This document shows, one piece after another, positions 1-8,518 of a stretch of DNA of 64,000 nt. The DNA comes from CALXXL01 sp034926605 (GTDB lineage Bacteria; Verrucomicrobiota; Lentisphaeria; Victivallales; Victivallaceae). Every line of letters begins with the position of its first letter. Within the stretch, counting starts at the first letter, position 1. A program made the position numbers and the translations under genes. The DNA lies in contig JAYFQV010000004.1 in assembly GCA_034926605.1 (NCBI GenBank), positions 62,001-126,000 of the forward strand, written 5' to 3'. The notes under the pieces were generated by a model. It saw nothing but the letters and a program-made list of their open reading frames with translations. It ran no database searches and was not told the DNA's origin.

Positions 1-140
1 TGCCAAACCTCTTGATTCAAGAAATCATCGGTTTTTTCCCCGATGTCAAATTCCTGTCCGGCGGCATAAACACTGCCGGACATGGCGATGAACATAGTCA
101 TGACAGCCAGAGGACTGCAGATTGCCGATATGTTTTTCAT
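1..140 (-). CDS. N-terminus of a secreted protein (cut by window edge)
   Basis: The first 46 codons of a minus-strand gene are present; the rest lies outside the window. The start ATG follows an AAGGAG Shine-Dalgarno with suitable spacing. The peptide begins MKNISAIC, runs through a hydrophobic segment and has a VYA-AGQ signal-peptidase-like site near residue 28, so the product is probably exported. The visible mature part (QEFDIGEKTDDFLN) is acidic and I do not recognise it. The gene is divergent from the secreted protein at 511. Confidence 0.6.
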   Translation of the reverse strand, partial: MKNISAICSPLAVMTMFIAMSGSVYAAGQEFDIGEKTDDFLNQEVW

Positions 141-510
141 GATGGTTTACTCCTTGCCTTGCGTCTTTCACGGGTGCCATAACAACAGTCAATACTAATA
201 CCATGCGCAACCCAAAGATACAAGCATAAAATATAGTCTTCCTTTGGAAATTTCACCATATGGTATAGAGCTTTACATTGTAAAAACGCGCTCCCAACGC
301 GCCGACCATTAAATATCACCACATTTACAAATTGGTAATTCCATAAACGTATCTCGCGGTCGTGGAATCTTGCCGGAAAATCCGTGCCGGAATTCAAACC
401 GATTTGAAAAATGCGCCTCCGGTGTTATAATACAAAACAATCTCCGGGCGGCAACAGCCAGACATGTTGTTTCCCGTATAACAAACTTATTGCGAACACA
501 GGAGACATGA
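141..510. other. Divergent intergenic region
   Basis: This AT-rich region lies between two divergent genes for exported proteins. It holds a good plus-strand promoter (404-431), a Shine-Dalgarno for the gene at 511, and a 10-bp perfect palindrome ACCATATGGT at 255-264 that could be a regulator site. I found no convincing minus-strand -35/-10 pair and no credible gene. Confidence 0.5.
404..431 (+). promoter_or_regulatory. sigma70-type promoter of the 511 gene
   Basis: TTGAAA at 404-409 and TATAAT at 426-431 are separated by 16 bp. Transcription would start near 438, about 70 nt ahead of the start codon at 511. Confidence 0.6.
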
Positions 511-2244
511 ATGAAGAAGCGTATCTTGGCAACCGTTATACTCTTGCTTGGATTATGCAACCATCGGCTCATGCCGTCCGCGCAGGCCGCCCCGGCGGCC
601 GAAGGCGTCAATGCCAATCAGGATATGATCCGCTGGTGGCCCAGGATCAAACCTGCCGTCATGCCGGACAATCTGACTCAGCTGGCCGTACTCGAAATTT
701 CGCCGTCTCTGAAGATCGAAGGCGAAGCGGAAATTTCCATTCAGCTTCCGGACAATGTCCGTTACGCCGGCTGCCCCACCGCATGGATCAACCCCGCCCG
801 TCCGCGGGTTCATGCCATCCCGTTTCCTGAAACCACCGCCTATGCCGCCGATACCGTGCAGAACGGCAATCTTCTTACAATGCGCTTCCCCGCCGGAAGT
901 TTCGGCAAAGAACCGCAGACATGGCTGCCGCTGCTGCTGGAAGTCAACGGCGCGGTGGGCATTCATACGGTGCCGGTTACGATCCGGGCCAACGGCATGG
1001 AATACCGGGAGGATATCGCGCTCGACATCCGGCCCGCCCTTTCCGGGGCGCCGTGCAGAAAGCCGCTGATCATCTGGGACTATCAGGGGGTTGACGAAAA
1101 GTTTCTGCCTATTTTCATAAACGGTTTCGTCAAAGCCGGATTCAACCGCTTCTACGAAGGGCGCGAAGAACTGCCGGGCACCAAAAGCGCGGTTGACTTC
1201 CAGAACGAGTTCGGCACCGGCCACGGCGTTGCGTTCAGCCCGGAAGCGATATTGGAATATTATAAGAATCATCCGCTTCCCGCCGAACTTGCCAAGTGTG
1301 ACGGGCTGGTGCCGGACTGCGGCTGGATGGTGGATCACCCGGCAGAATCGGAGCTGCTTTTCCGCGACTTCTTCAATTTCATGACCTCCGGCAAAACCTT
1401 CAAATATGTGATTCTTGATTGTGAGCGCGGAGCTTTCAAGAGCAACGGCACGCGGATCACAAACGACCTTTCCCCGTATAATCTCCGGCGTTTTGCCGCC
1501 GCCTACGGTATTGAAGGCGCCCTTTCGCCGGAAATCATCGCCGAAAAGTATCGCGACCAATGGATCGAATACTGCTGCAAACTGTCCTGTGAGTTCGCCG
1601 CGCTGCTCGAACCGATTGCCCGCAAGCTGGTTCCCAGCTGCAAATACGAAATCTATTCCGGCTACCAGTTCCAGGATGGTGAAACCAAACGCACCTATGC
1701 CGTCGACTGGGAAATGATGAAAAAATGCGGTATGGACGCGGCCGGAGCCGGATATTTCGGATCGTACAAAGACATAACCGCAACCGCCGATGCCATCCGT
1801 CCGGTTCCGCTAATCCCGGCCGAGATGTTCCTTGAAAACTTCATGAGCACGGGAAACCCGATGCCCCGCCTCAAGGTCGAGGTCTTTGCATACCGTCTCA
1901 TACAGGTCTATCTCTGGAGCGGCTGCAACGGCATGCAGATATGGCACGGCGGCGTGCTGACCGGACCGGGACTGGTTTCGGTGGACATCTTCAAGCAATT
2001 TGTGAACGCCACCTGCGACCTGACCGACGGAGCGACCCGCGTTCCAGTGGAGGAAATCGCGAGGGTTTCTCCGCGCGACGCCGTTTCCAACGTCTATTGC
2101 TTCCAGAAGGACGGCAAGGCCGCCGTGATCGTGCTGAACCCCTCCGACACCGACAAGACGATCCGGCTGAACTTCCGGTCGAACCAGGCAAAGCCGCAGA
2201 CGCTGAAGCTGGCTCCCTATTCGTATAAAGTTGTGACATACTGA
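511..2244 (+). CDS. Secreted protein, TIM-barrel-like, family unknown
   Basis: A 577-residue protein with a signal peptide (MKKRILATVILLLGL, cleavage probably after SAQA near residue 27). I do not recognise the family. The order of parts resembles secreted glycoside-hydrolase-like proteins: an N-terminal beta-rich region to about residue 175, a central region rich in acidic and aromatic residues (WDYQG, YEGREE, ILDCERG, IWHGG) compatible with a TIM barrel, and a C-terminal beta-sandwich ending in LAPYSYKVV, a typical 'glucosidase C-terminal' finish. No catalytic residues can be named. The start at 511 has GGAG seven bases upstream; the ATG at 507 is in another frame. It is followed after 38 nt by a DUF4886 gene, probably in one operon closed by the hairpin at 3131. 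A role in carbohydrate processing at the surface is inferred. Confidence 0.65.
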   Translation: MKKRILATVILLLGLCNHRLMPSAQAAPAAEGVNANQDMIRWWPRIKPAVMPDNLTQLAVLEISPSLKIEGEAEISIQLPDNVRYAGCPTAWINPARPRVHAIPFPETTAYAADTVQNGNLLTMRFPAGSFGKEPQTWLPLLLEVNGAVGIHTVPVTIRANGMEYREDIALDIRPALSGAPCRKPLIIWDYQGVDEKFLPIFINGFVKAGFNRFYEGREELPGTKSAVDFQNEFGTGHGVAFSPEAILEYYKNHPLPAELAKCDGLVPDCGWMVDHPAESELLFRDFFNFMTSGKTFKYVILDCERGAFKSNGTRITNDLSPYNLRRFAAAYGIEGALSPEIIAEKYRDQWIEYCCKLSCEFAALLEPIARKLVPSCKYEIYSGYQFQDGETKRTYAVDWEMMKKCGMDAAGAGYFGSYKDITATADAIRPVPLIPAEMFLENFMSTGNPMPRLKVEVFAYRLIQVYLWSGCNGMQIWHGGVLTGPGLVSVDIFKQFVNATCDLTDGATRVPVEEIARVSPRDAVSNVYCFQKDGKAAVIVLNPSDTDKTIRLNFRSNQAKPQTLKLAPYSYKVVTY

Positions 2245-2282
2245 CGGAACAATATTTTCAAACCCAACAGAAAGGCAATGAG

Positions 2283-3110
2283 ATGAATTTGAAATCAGTG
2301 ATTATCGCCGCTGTCGGCATAATGGCGCTGAGCGCTTCGGCTAAAGAACCGGTAAAATCGCTGAAACTGCTTTCGATCGGCAACAGTTTCACATGGAGCG
2401 CCATGACCTACCTGCCGAAAGTGGCGGAGACCGCCGGGTGCGAATTGATTTTCGAACAGGCCAGTCTGGCCGGCTGTAATTTGAAGCGGCACTGGGAGCT
2501 GGCGGAGAAGTCAGACGCCGACCCGAACTTCAAGCCCTACGAGGAAAAAGGCGTCGGCAAGTTCAGCCTGCGCGAAAAATTGGAATCGCGCGAATGGGAC
2601 GTTGTCACCATCCAGCAGGCCAGCTATGAAAGCTGGATCGCCGCCTCCTACGATCCGTATGCCGAAAACCTTGTCGCCTATATCCGCCGCTATGCGCCGA
2701 AGGCGGAAATCGTCATCCAGCAGACATGGAGCTACCGGCCCGGTGAAAAACGCCTTGAACAGTGGAATATCGACTCCGACACCATGTACCGCGAACTGAC
2801 CGCCTGCTACGCGGCGCTGGCCGAAAGATTCAAGCTGCGCCTGCTGCCCGCGGGACTGGCGGTGCAGATCGTCCGCATGAGCTCCATCGGCAGCTATCCC
2901 GAACTCGAAATGATTGCGAAAGACAACTGCCATCTCTCGAAGCAGGGCCAGTATCTGCAGGCGTGCGTGTGGTTCTCCATGCTGTTCAACCGTCCGATGT
3001 CCGAGATAACCTTCGACCCGCCGGAACTATCCGCCGCGCAGTCCGCCTACCTGCGCGCCTGCGCCAAAGCGGCGATCGAGGTGATGCCACAGCACAACGA
3101 AACAAAATAG
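2283..3110 (+). CDS. DUF4886 SGNH-hydrolase-like exported protein
   Basis: A 275-residue protein with a signal peptide (MNLKSVIIAAVGIMALSASA). The family is recognised from LLSIGNSFTW near the N-terminus, where GNS with Ser35 replaces the usual GDS block I of SGNH hydrolases, and from DNCHLSKQGQ near residue 214, where Asp214 and His217 match the block V DxxH. Catalytic Ser, Asp and His are therefore all present. DUF4886 proteins are thought to be esterase-like enzymes acting on carbohydrate or glycan substrates; the exact substrate is unknown. The gene lies 38 nt after the secreted TIM-barrel-like gene and is followed by a terminator, so the two probably form one secreted degradative unit. 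An ATG five bases upstream is immediately followed by a stop in its frame and is not the start. Confidence 0.8.
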   Translation: MNLKSVIIAAVGIMALSASAKEPVKSLKLLSIGNSFTWSAMTYLPKVAETAGCELIFEQASLAGCNLKRHWELAEKSDADPNFKPYEEKGVGKFSLREKLESREWDVVTIQQASYESWIAASYDPYAENLVAYIRRYAPKAEIVIQQTWSYRPGEKRLEQWNIDSDTMYRELTACYAALAERFKLRLLPAGLAVQIVRMSSIGSYPELEMIAKDNCHLSKQGQYLQACVWFSMLFNRPMSEITFDPPELSAAQSAYLRACAKAAIEVMPQHNETK

Positions 3111-3130
3111 CATCCTCCCGCTGATGAATA

Positions 3131-3165
3131 CGGCCGGACTGTTTGACAGTCCGGCCGTTTGTTTT
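3131..3165 (+). terminator. Intrinsic terminator between convergent genes
   Basis: A perfect 11-bp stem (3131-3141 with 3147-3157) with a TTTGA loop is followed by TTTGTTTT. It ends the 511-2283 transcript. The same hairpin lies just past the stop of the minus-strand gene and may serve both. Confidence 0.85.
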
Positions 3166-3661
3166 AGCGGTTATTCTCCGGAATACAGCCTCGGCGGCCG
3201 CGTTCGTACAGCTCGGATGGATCGACACGCTCGTGCCAGCCGTTTTTAGTGGTCTTCACATTATCGAACATGGCGGTGTACGGCTTTATGTCCAGCAACG
3301 GAGTGCCGTCCAGAATGTCCACGCCGCCGAGGCGCAGGATATTGCCGTCGCGGCCTTCCAGCCGCACGATGCTAAGCCCGATACCGTTGGGGCGGAACGG
3401 CGAGCGGGTGGCGAACACCCCGTGCTCGATGTCCTCCAGGTATGGTTTAAGCTTCAGCTTGAACCCTTCTGCCCGGTTGAATTGGAAAAGCAGGTAGAGA
3501 TGCGAATACATCTCAATATCGGTAAGGCCGTCGGCGTATTCCTCGAATAATTCCGCAGTTCCGGTGCAGTCATCCGCAAAATACGGCTGAATCGGGGTAT
3601 GCCCCATGTCGTGATGGTTGCTGTGTATTACTCCGATCGGACGCATGGTGATCTCGTTCAT
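3164..3661 (-). CDS. trmO: TsaA/TrmO-type tRNA methyltransferase
   Basis: A 165-residue TsaA/UPF0066-family protein. TrmO N-methylates t6A37 of tRNA-Thr to m6t6A using S-adenosylmethionine. The family signature ATRSPFRPNGIGLS is present near residue 85, preceded by the usual N-terminal IGVIHS and followed by GVDILDGTPLLDIKPY. The length fits the short, single-domain members without the C-terminal extension of the E. coli enzyme. The start ATG overlaps the stop of the upstream AraC gene (ATGA), and GAGGAG lies ahead of it, so the pair is translationally coupled. Why a tRNA-modification gene sits behind a sugar-type regulator is unclear; TsaA domains also occur in uncharacterised proteins, so the precise substrate is inferred. 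Confidence 0.85.
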   Translation of the reverse strand: MNEITMRPIGVIHSNHHDMGHTPIQPYFADDCTGTAELFEEYADGLTDIEMYSHLYLLFQFNRAEGFKLKLKPYLEDIEHGVFATRSPFRPNGIGLSIVRLEGRDGNILRLGGVDILDGTPLLDIKPYTAMFDNVKTTKNGWHERVDPSELYERGRRGCIPENNR

Positions 3662-4530
3662 TTATCGGCTCCTCTGGTTGTATTGTCATCATTGGCGGCC
3701 GGGTCCGCGGCGCGCACCGGCAGTTGCCGCCACTTGCCGGGAGAAATGCCCCGGCGACTGGTAAAAACCCGGCTGAAATAGTACTGATCCCGAAATCCGG
3801 TGGCGGCCGCGATGTCTGACAGCTTGCGGTTGCGGTCGTAAAGCAGATGTTCGGCTTCCTGCAATCGAAGTTCTATCGCGTAGTCGATCGGACTGGCGTG
3901 GAAATATTTGCGAAATTTCGAACACAGCACCGGCACCGAAAGTCTGGCGGCGGCCGCGATGCCGGAAAGCCGCAACTGTTCATGATAATGCTGCTCGATA
4001 TGGCGACGCGCCAGCCGCATGTCCGCCGGAATATCCTCTCCGGCAACATTGAGCCGATGGGTTTCCAACAGCAAAAGCCGGAACAGACCGATCAGAATAT
4101 CCTCGTCGGGGCGGACATGGGAGGTCATCTCGGCGTACAGAAGCCGGATGTAACGGGTCACCGCCTTCTCCTCGCAGCGATAGCCGCGGCCGGGCGGCAG
4201 GCCGGACTCGCGCAGCATCGCGGCCACGGCGGAGCCGTCGCAATGTATCCACGAATGATTCCACATACCGCCGCCGCAACCGTAATAGTGGCCGCCGCCG
4301 CCGGGCCAGACCATCAAGGTGGAGGGCGGCAGCAGCGCCACCCCCTTGGCGGTGTTTACTTCGGTGGCCTGCGGAAAGTACATCAGCAACCAGTCGCCGG
4401 TGCCGCCGGGGCGGTTGACATGACCGGGCCGCATCCATTCGTCCAACCCCAGACCGTCTATGCGGAAACGGCGTACAGGATCGTCCCTGGAAAACAGGCG
4501 GCGGATTTCATAGCGTTCGGCGTTCAACAT
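3658..4530 (-). CDS. AraC-family transcriptional regulator
   Basis: A two-domain AraC/XylS regulator of about 290 residues. The N-terminal part (GTGDWLLMYFPQ, near residues 40-120) looks like a cupin ligand-binding domain. The C-terminal ~100 residues carry two helix-turn-helix units (LSGIAAAARLSVPVLCSKFRKYF and LSDIAAATGFRDQYYFSRVF), including the conserved FSRxF and the G-x-SPGKWR end. It is divergent from the GH172 gene and very likely controls it, probably in response to a sugar. The start is uncertain: ATG at 4530 and TTG at 4542 are in frame and neither has a Shine-Dalgarno; I took the ATG. The gene is followed by trmO with an ATGA overlap. Confidence 0.85.
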   Translation of the reverse strand: MLNAERYEIRRLFSRDDPVRRFRIDGLGLDEWMRPGHVNRPGGTGDWLLMYFPQATEVNTAKGVALLPPSTLMVWPGGGGHYYGCGGGMWNHSWIHCDGSAVAAMLRESGLPPGRGYRCEEKAVTRYIRLLYAEMTSHVRPDEDILIGLFRLLLLETHRLNVAGEDIPADMRLARRHIEQHYHEQLRLSGIAAAARLSVPVLCSKFRKYFHASPIDYAIELRLQEAEHLLYDRNRKLSDIAAATGFRDQYYFSRVFTSRRGISPGKWRQLPVRAADPAANDDNTTRGADK

Positions 4531-4557
4531 AAGATAGTGCAAAAAATCGATAAGTTC

Positions 4558-4585
4558 GTCTATTTATTTCAGGTTTAAAATAGAC
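4558..4585. promoter_or_regulatory. Candidate AraC operator, perfect inverted repeat
   Basis: GTCTATTT (4558-4565) and its exact reverse complement AAATAGAC (4578-4585) are separated by 12 bp. The repeat covers the -10 of the minus-strand araC-type promoter and ends directly against the plus-strand TATAAT, so a protein bound here could control both directions. Confidence 0.5.
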
Positions 4586-4605
4586 TATAATATCGCCGCA
4601 GTCAA
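4577..4605 (-). promoter_or_regulatory. Promoter of the AraC/trmO operon
   Basis: On the minus strand TTGACT (4600-4605) and TATTTT (4577-4582) are separated by 17 bp. The -10 lies inside the inverted repeat, suggesting autoregulation. Confidence 0.6.
4586..4591 (+). promoter_or_regulatory. -10 element of the GH172 gene
   Basis: A consensus TATAAT has only weak -35 candidates (TTTATT-like) upstream. This is what an activator-dependent promoter next to an AraC gene would look like. Confidence 0.5.
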
Positions 4606-4636
4606 TTCTGAAATCAAAAAAAATACGGAGGCTATC

Positions 4637-5716
4637 ATGATCGGCAACCATATCGGCGGCGGCTGGCCGGAAATCTCGCGATTGAACAATGCGGAAACGC
4701 GATCGATCTGCCCGGAAAACTTCACCGGCGAGAAAGGCAAGGCCGGCATGGCGGAGGACGGCCCCGGCGCCGCCTGCGCCCGCGACCTCGGGCGCGGCTG
4801 GAAAATATCCCCCTACGTTATGGTGGAGCCCGGCCAGACCTTCACGCTGGCCGACATTTCCGGCAGCGGCGCGATAAAACACATCTGGCTCACCCCCACC
4901 GAACACTGGCGCTACAGCATCCTGCGCATGTACTGGGACGATCAGGAAAACCCGTCGGTCGAAGCTCCGGTCGGCGACTTCTTCGGATGCGGATGGGGCA
5001 AATATGCACAGATAAGTTCGCTCCCGGTCTGCGTCAACCCCGGAAGCGCTTTCAACAGCTACTGGGAAATGCCGTTCCGCAAGCGGGCGCGGCTGACCCT
5101 CACCAACCTCGGCGACGTTCCGATGCGGGTTTACTACCAGATCACCTACGTCCTAGCCGACGTGCCGGACGACTGCGCCTATTTCCATGCCAGTTTCCGC
5201 CGGGTTAACCCGCTGCCCTGCGGCGAAGTCTACACCATTCTCGACGGAGTCAGGGGGCGCGGTCATTATGTCGGCACCTACATGGCGTGGGGCGTCAACA
5301 ACAACGGTTGGTGGGGCGAAGGCGAGATCAAGTTCTATTACGACGGCGACACCGATTTCCCCACCATCTGCGGCACCGGCACCGAGGACTACTTCTGCGG
5401 TTCCTACAACTTTGAAAACATGGTCACCCACCAGTATCAGGAGTTCACCACACCCTATTCCGGCATGCCGCAGGTACTGCACCCGGACGGGCTGTACCAG
5501 TCGCAACACCGGTTCGGCCTCTACCGCTGGCATCTGACCGACCCCATCCGGTTCAGGAGCGACCTCAAAGTGACGATACAGGCGCTCGGCTGGCGCAGCG
5601 GCGGCCGCTATCTGCCGCTTCAGGACGACATCGCCTCGGTGGCCTACTGGTATCAGACGCTGCCGACCGCGCCCTTCCCGGCACTGCCTTTGCGCGACGC
5701 GCTGGAAATAGTCTGA
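4637..5716 (+). CDS. GH172 (DUF2961) glycoside hydrolase-like enzyme
   Basis: A 359-residue DUF2961 protein, the family now classed as glycoside hydrolase 172, which includes difructose-dianhydride and arabinofuranosidase/fructofuranosidase-type enzymes. Family landmarks are the N-terminal ENFTGEKGKAGM, HIWLT, MYWDD, the tryptophan-rich NNNGWWGEGEIKFY, and CGTGTEDYF, whose Glu250 lies in the segment that carries a catalytic Glu in characterised members. There is no signal peptide, so it is probably cytoplasmic and acts on imported oligosaccharide. GGAG lies seven bases before the ATG. The divergent AraC gene is the likely regulator. The exact sugar cannot be told from sequence. Confidence 0.88.
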   Translation: MIGNHIGGGWPEISRLNNAETRSICPENFTGEKGKAGMAEDGPGAACARDLGRGWKISPYVMVEPGQTFTLADISGSGAIKHIWLTPTEHWRYSILRMYWDDQENPSVEAPVGDFFGCGWGKYAQISSLPVCVNPGSAFNSYWEMPFRKRARLTLTNLGDVPMRVYYQITYVLADVPDDCAYFHASFRRVNPLPCGEVYTILDGVRGRGHYVGTYMAWGVNNNGWWGEGEIKFYYDGDTDFPTICGTGTEDYFCGSYNFENMVTHQYQEFTTPYSGMPQVLHPDGLYQSQHRFGLYRWHLTDPIRFRSDLKVTIQALGWRSGGRYLPLQDDIASVAYWYQTLPTAPFPALPLRDALEIV

Positions 5717-5725
5717 TCGTTTGCG

Positions 5726-5760
5726 GCCTCCGGGGAGCAGCCCGCCCTTCCCCGGGAGGC
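5726..5760 (+). terminator. Possible terminator after the GH172 gene
   Basis: A GC-rich hairpin with one bulge forms between 5726-5735 and 5750-5760, but no clear T-run follows, so termination here is only possible. Confidence 0.35.
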
Positions 5761-5779
5761 GGAAAACTTTTGCAGCTCC

Positions 5780-5808
5780 TTGTAAAACCGCCGCACCGGG
5801 GATATATT
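5780..5808 (+). promoter_or_regulatory. Promoter of aspA-hydF
   Basis: TTGTAA (5780-5785) and TATATT (5803-5808) are 17 bp apart. The start site would fall near 5815, which excludes the longer in-frame start at 5770 and supports the ATG at 5836 with GGAGG. Confidence 0.65.
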
Positions 5809-5835
5809 AAAGACAACTTTCCCGGAGGTCGTCAT

Positions 5836-7209
5836 ATGAAGAACCGTATTGAACACGACATGCTCGGCCGGTTGGAAATTCCCGCCGGCCGCTATTACGG
5901 CATCCATACCGCCCGCGCGGCCCGTAATTTCCAGACCAGCGGCCGCCACACCGCCCCCGAACTTATCAAAGCTCTGGCGCTGGTGAAAAAGGCGTGCTGC
6001 GCCACCAACACCGAACTCGGCTATCTCGACGCTGAACGGGGCGGAGCCATCTTCTCCGCCTGCGACGACATTCTAGAAGGCAAACTGGACGGCGAATTCA
6101 TAACCGACGCGCTCCAGGGCGGCGCCGGCACCTCCGCCAACATGAATGTGAACGAAGTGATCGCCAATCGCGCGCTGGAACTGCTAGGCCGGGAAAAGGG
6201 CGACTACGAATATCTGCACCCGCTGGACCACGTCAATCTGCACCAGTCCACCAACGACGTCTATCCGACCGCGCTGAAGGTCGCCGCGATCTTCCGGCTG
6301 CGCGCGCTCAGCGAAAAGCTGGCCGCGGTGCAGGAGGCGTTCCAGCAGAAGGAGCCCGAATTCGCCGAACTGGTGAAAATCGGCCGCACCGAGCTTCAGG
6401 ACGCGGTACCGATGACGCTGGGCGCCGAATTTTCCGCCTTTGCCGAAGCGTTCGCCCGCGACCGCTGGCGCACTTTCAAAGCCGAAGAGCGCCTTCGCAT
6501 CGTAAATATCGGCGGCACCGCGATCGGCACCGGCATAGCCGCGCCGCGCAGCTACATCTTCACGGTGATCGAAAAACTGCGCGAGTTTTCGCTGCTCGGC
6601 CTCAGCCGCGGCGAAAACTGCGTGGATCAGACCGCCAACCAGGACGCGTTCGTGGAGGCCTCCGCCACCATGAAGGCGTGCGCGGTCAATTTTCAGAAAG
6701 TCGCCCGCGACCTGCGGCTGCTGCATTCGCTGGGTGAAATACATCTTGCGCCGCGGCAGGCCGGCTCGTCGATCATGCCGGGAAAGGTCAACCCGGTACT
6801 GATGGAAAGCATCATCCAGGGCGCGATAGTGGTACGTTCCTGCGACGCCACCGTGGCGGAATGCGCCGCCGCCGGAACCCTGCAGATCAACGAATTCCTG
6901 CCGCTCCTGGCCGATTCCCTGCTGACCGGGCTGCGTCTGCTTGAAAATCTGTGCGGCATGATGCTGGACGCGCTTTCCGACCTCAAACCGGACAAATGGG
7001 CCTGCCTGCGCCATTTCGAAAGCTGCCCGCTGGTGATAACCGCTTTCATACCGTACATAGGATATGAAAAATCGCTGGCGCTGCTGGAGGAGTTCCACAC
7101 CTGCCCCGCCGGAACTCTGCGCGAATTCTTAAAGAAAAAACTCGATCCCGCGCTGGTGGATAAAGTTCTGAATCCGCAGAACTTGATCGCCCTCGGCTAT
7201 CGGGACTGA
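5836..7209 (+). CDS. aspA: Aspartate ammonia-lyase
   Basis: A 457-residue member of the fumarase/aspartase superfamily, which eliminates ammonia from L-aspartate to give fumarate. The superfamily signature GSSIMPGKVNP is at residues 310-320. The HLHQSTND-type motif (VNLHQSTNDVYPTA) and GGAGTSANMNVNEV are also present. The long open frame begins at 5770, but the promoter and Shine-Dalgarno place the true start at 5836 (MKNRIEHDMLG, a normal AspA N-terminus). It is followed after 18 nt by hydF. AspA next to HydF is a recurring arrangement in [FeFe]-hydrogenase maturation loci of anaerobes, where its metabolic reason is unclear. Fumarase or another amino-acid lyase is less likely given the close match to AspA. 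Confidence 0.9.
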   Translation: MKNRIEHDMLGRLEIPAGRYYGIHTARAARNFQTSGRHTAPELIKALALVKKACCATNTELGYLDAERGGAIFSACDDILEGKLDGEFITDALQGGAGTSANMNVNEVIANRALELLGREKGDYEYLHPLDHVNLHQSTNDVYPTALKVAAIFRLRALSEKLAAVQEAFQQKEPEFAELVKIGRTELQDAVPMTLGAEFSAFAEAFARDRWRTFKAEERLRIVNIGGTAIGTGIAAPRSYIFTVIEKLREFSLLGLSRGENCVDQTANQDAFVEASATMKACAVNFQKVARDLRLLHSLGEIHLAPRQAGSSIMPGKVNPVLMESIIQGAIVVRSCDATVAECAAAGTLQINEFLPLLADSLLTGLRLLENLCGMMLDALSDLKPDKWACLRHFESCPLVITAFIPYIGYEKSLALLEEFHTCPAGTLREFLKKKLDPALVDKVLNPQNLIALGYRD

Positions 7210-7227
7210 CGGAGGATAGCTTTTTTT

Positions 7228-8466
7228 ATGGACAATACGCCAAAATCCCTGCGGCTGCAGATCGCCCTGTTCGGCCGCACCAACGTGGGAAAATCCAGCT
7301 TTCTGAATATGATCTCCGGCCAGGAGGTGGCCATCACCTCCCCGATCGCCGGAACCACCACCGACGTGGTTGAAAAAGCGATGGAGCTGCTGCCGCTGGG
7401 CCCGGTGCTTTTTCTGGACACCGCCGGCATCGACGACATAACCGAACTCGGACGGGAAAGAATAAAAAAGACGCTCAAGGTGTTCGACCGCGCCGACATC
7501 GTGGCGGTCCTGTGCGAAGCAGGAGTCTGGGGCGCTCCCGAAGAAAAGATTCTTCACATGGCTGCCGAAAAGGATATCCCGGTTATCTGCGTGGTCAACA
7601 AGGCCGACCTGAAACAGCCGGACGAGACGTTTATCGCCGCGCGCCGGGACGAGGGAGTGAAGTCGATCGTCACCGCCCGCAGCGTGGACAGATCCCGCCG
7701 CGAAGAGTGTCTGGCCGATTTCAAGCAGGCGCTGATCGACAACTGCCCGGAGGAGTTCATTGCCACCCCGCCGCTGCTGGGCGATCTGGTGCCGTCCGGC
7801 GGTCTGGTGGTGATGATCGTTCCGATCGACCTTCAGGCGCCCAAAGGCCGCCTGATCCTGCCGCAGGTGCAGGCGATACGCGACGCCCTCGACAACGACG
7901 CCTCCATCGTGGTGGTCAAGGAGCGCGAATACGCCCAGATGCTGGCCCGCCTAAAGACCCCGCCGGATCTGGTGGTATGCGACTCCCAGGTGGTAATGAA
8001 GATGGTCGCGGACACCCCGCCGGGCATCAAATGCACCACCTTCTCGATCCTGTTCGCCCGGCTGAAAGGCGACATCCGGCTGCTGGCCGCCGGGGCCAAT
8101 GCCATCGAAAACCTCAAGGAGGGCGACAAGGTGCTGATCGCCGAAGCCTGCAGCCATCATGCCGCCGCCGACGACATCGGCCGGGTCAAAATCCCGCGCT
8201 GGCTCCGCCAGTACGTCGGGGCCGACCTCCAGGTGGATGTCTATTCCGGGCGCGACTATCCGGCCAACCTCTCGGAGTACAAGCTGGTGATCCACTGCGG
8301 CGGCTGTATGCTTAACCGCCGCGAAGTGCTGTCCCGCATCAACGCCGCCGTCCGCGCCAATGTGCCGGTGACCAACTACGGCATCTGCATATCCTATGTG
8401 CAGGGGGTGCTGAAGCGGGTTCTGACGCCGTTTCCCGCCGCTCTTGACGCAATGGCCGGAAAATAG
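7228..8466 (+). CDS. hydF: [FeFe]-hydrogenase maturation GTPase HydF
   Basis: A 412-residue protein that acts as scaffold and carrier for the 2Fe subcluster of the H-cluster and delivers it to apo-hydrogenase. The N-terminal G domain has the P-loop GRTNVGKSS (residues 16-24), switch AGTTTD, DTAG and NKAD. A dimerisation domain follows. The C-terminal Fe-S domain has Cys308-x-His310 and, 45 residues later, His356-Cys357-x-x-Cys360, which fits the published HydF pattern CxH-x(44-53)-HCxxC. It is co-transcribed with aspA. HydE, HydG and the hydrogenase itself are not in the window. The gene predicts that this organism makes or once made an [FeFe]-hydrogenase. Confidence 0.95.
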   Translation: MDNTPKSLRLQIALFGRTNVGKSSFLNMISGQEVAITSPIAGTTTDVVEKAMELLPLGPVLFLDTAGIDDITELGRERIKKTLKVFDRADIVAVLCEAGVWGAPEEKILHMAAEKDIPVICVVNKADLKQPDETFIAARRDEGVKSIVTARSVDRSRREECLADFKQALIDNCPEEFIATPPLLGDLVPSGGLVVMIVPIDLQAPKGRLILPQVQAIRDALDNDASIVVVKEREYAQMLARLKTPPDLVVCDSQVVMKMVADTPPGIKCTTFSILFARLKGDIRLLAAGANAIENLKEGDKVLIAEACSHHAAADDIGRVKIPRWLRQYVGADLQVDVYSGRDYPANLSEYKLVIHCGGCMLNRREVLSRINAAVRANVPVTNYGICISYVQGVLKRVLTPFPAALDAMAGK

Positions 8467-8486
8467 CTGGCAAGATACTGAAAAAA

Positions 8487-8518
8487 CGGATTTTCTTATA
8501 AATCCGGGTTGATTTTTT
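8487..8518 (+). terminator. Weak terminator after hydF
   Basis: A 7-bp stem (8487-8493 with 8500-8506) with a 6-nt loop is followed by GGTTGATTTTTTAT. The T-rich tail overlaps the -35 of the next promoter. Confidence 0.5.

Noticed and set aside
5770..5835. Longer N-terminus of AspA from 5770
   Set aside because: It would start upstream of the promoter -35 and -10 and adds 22 residues foreign to AspA; ATG 5836 has GGAGG.
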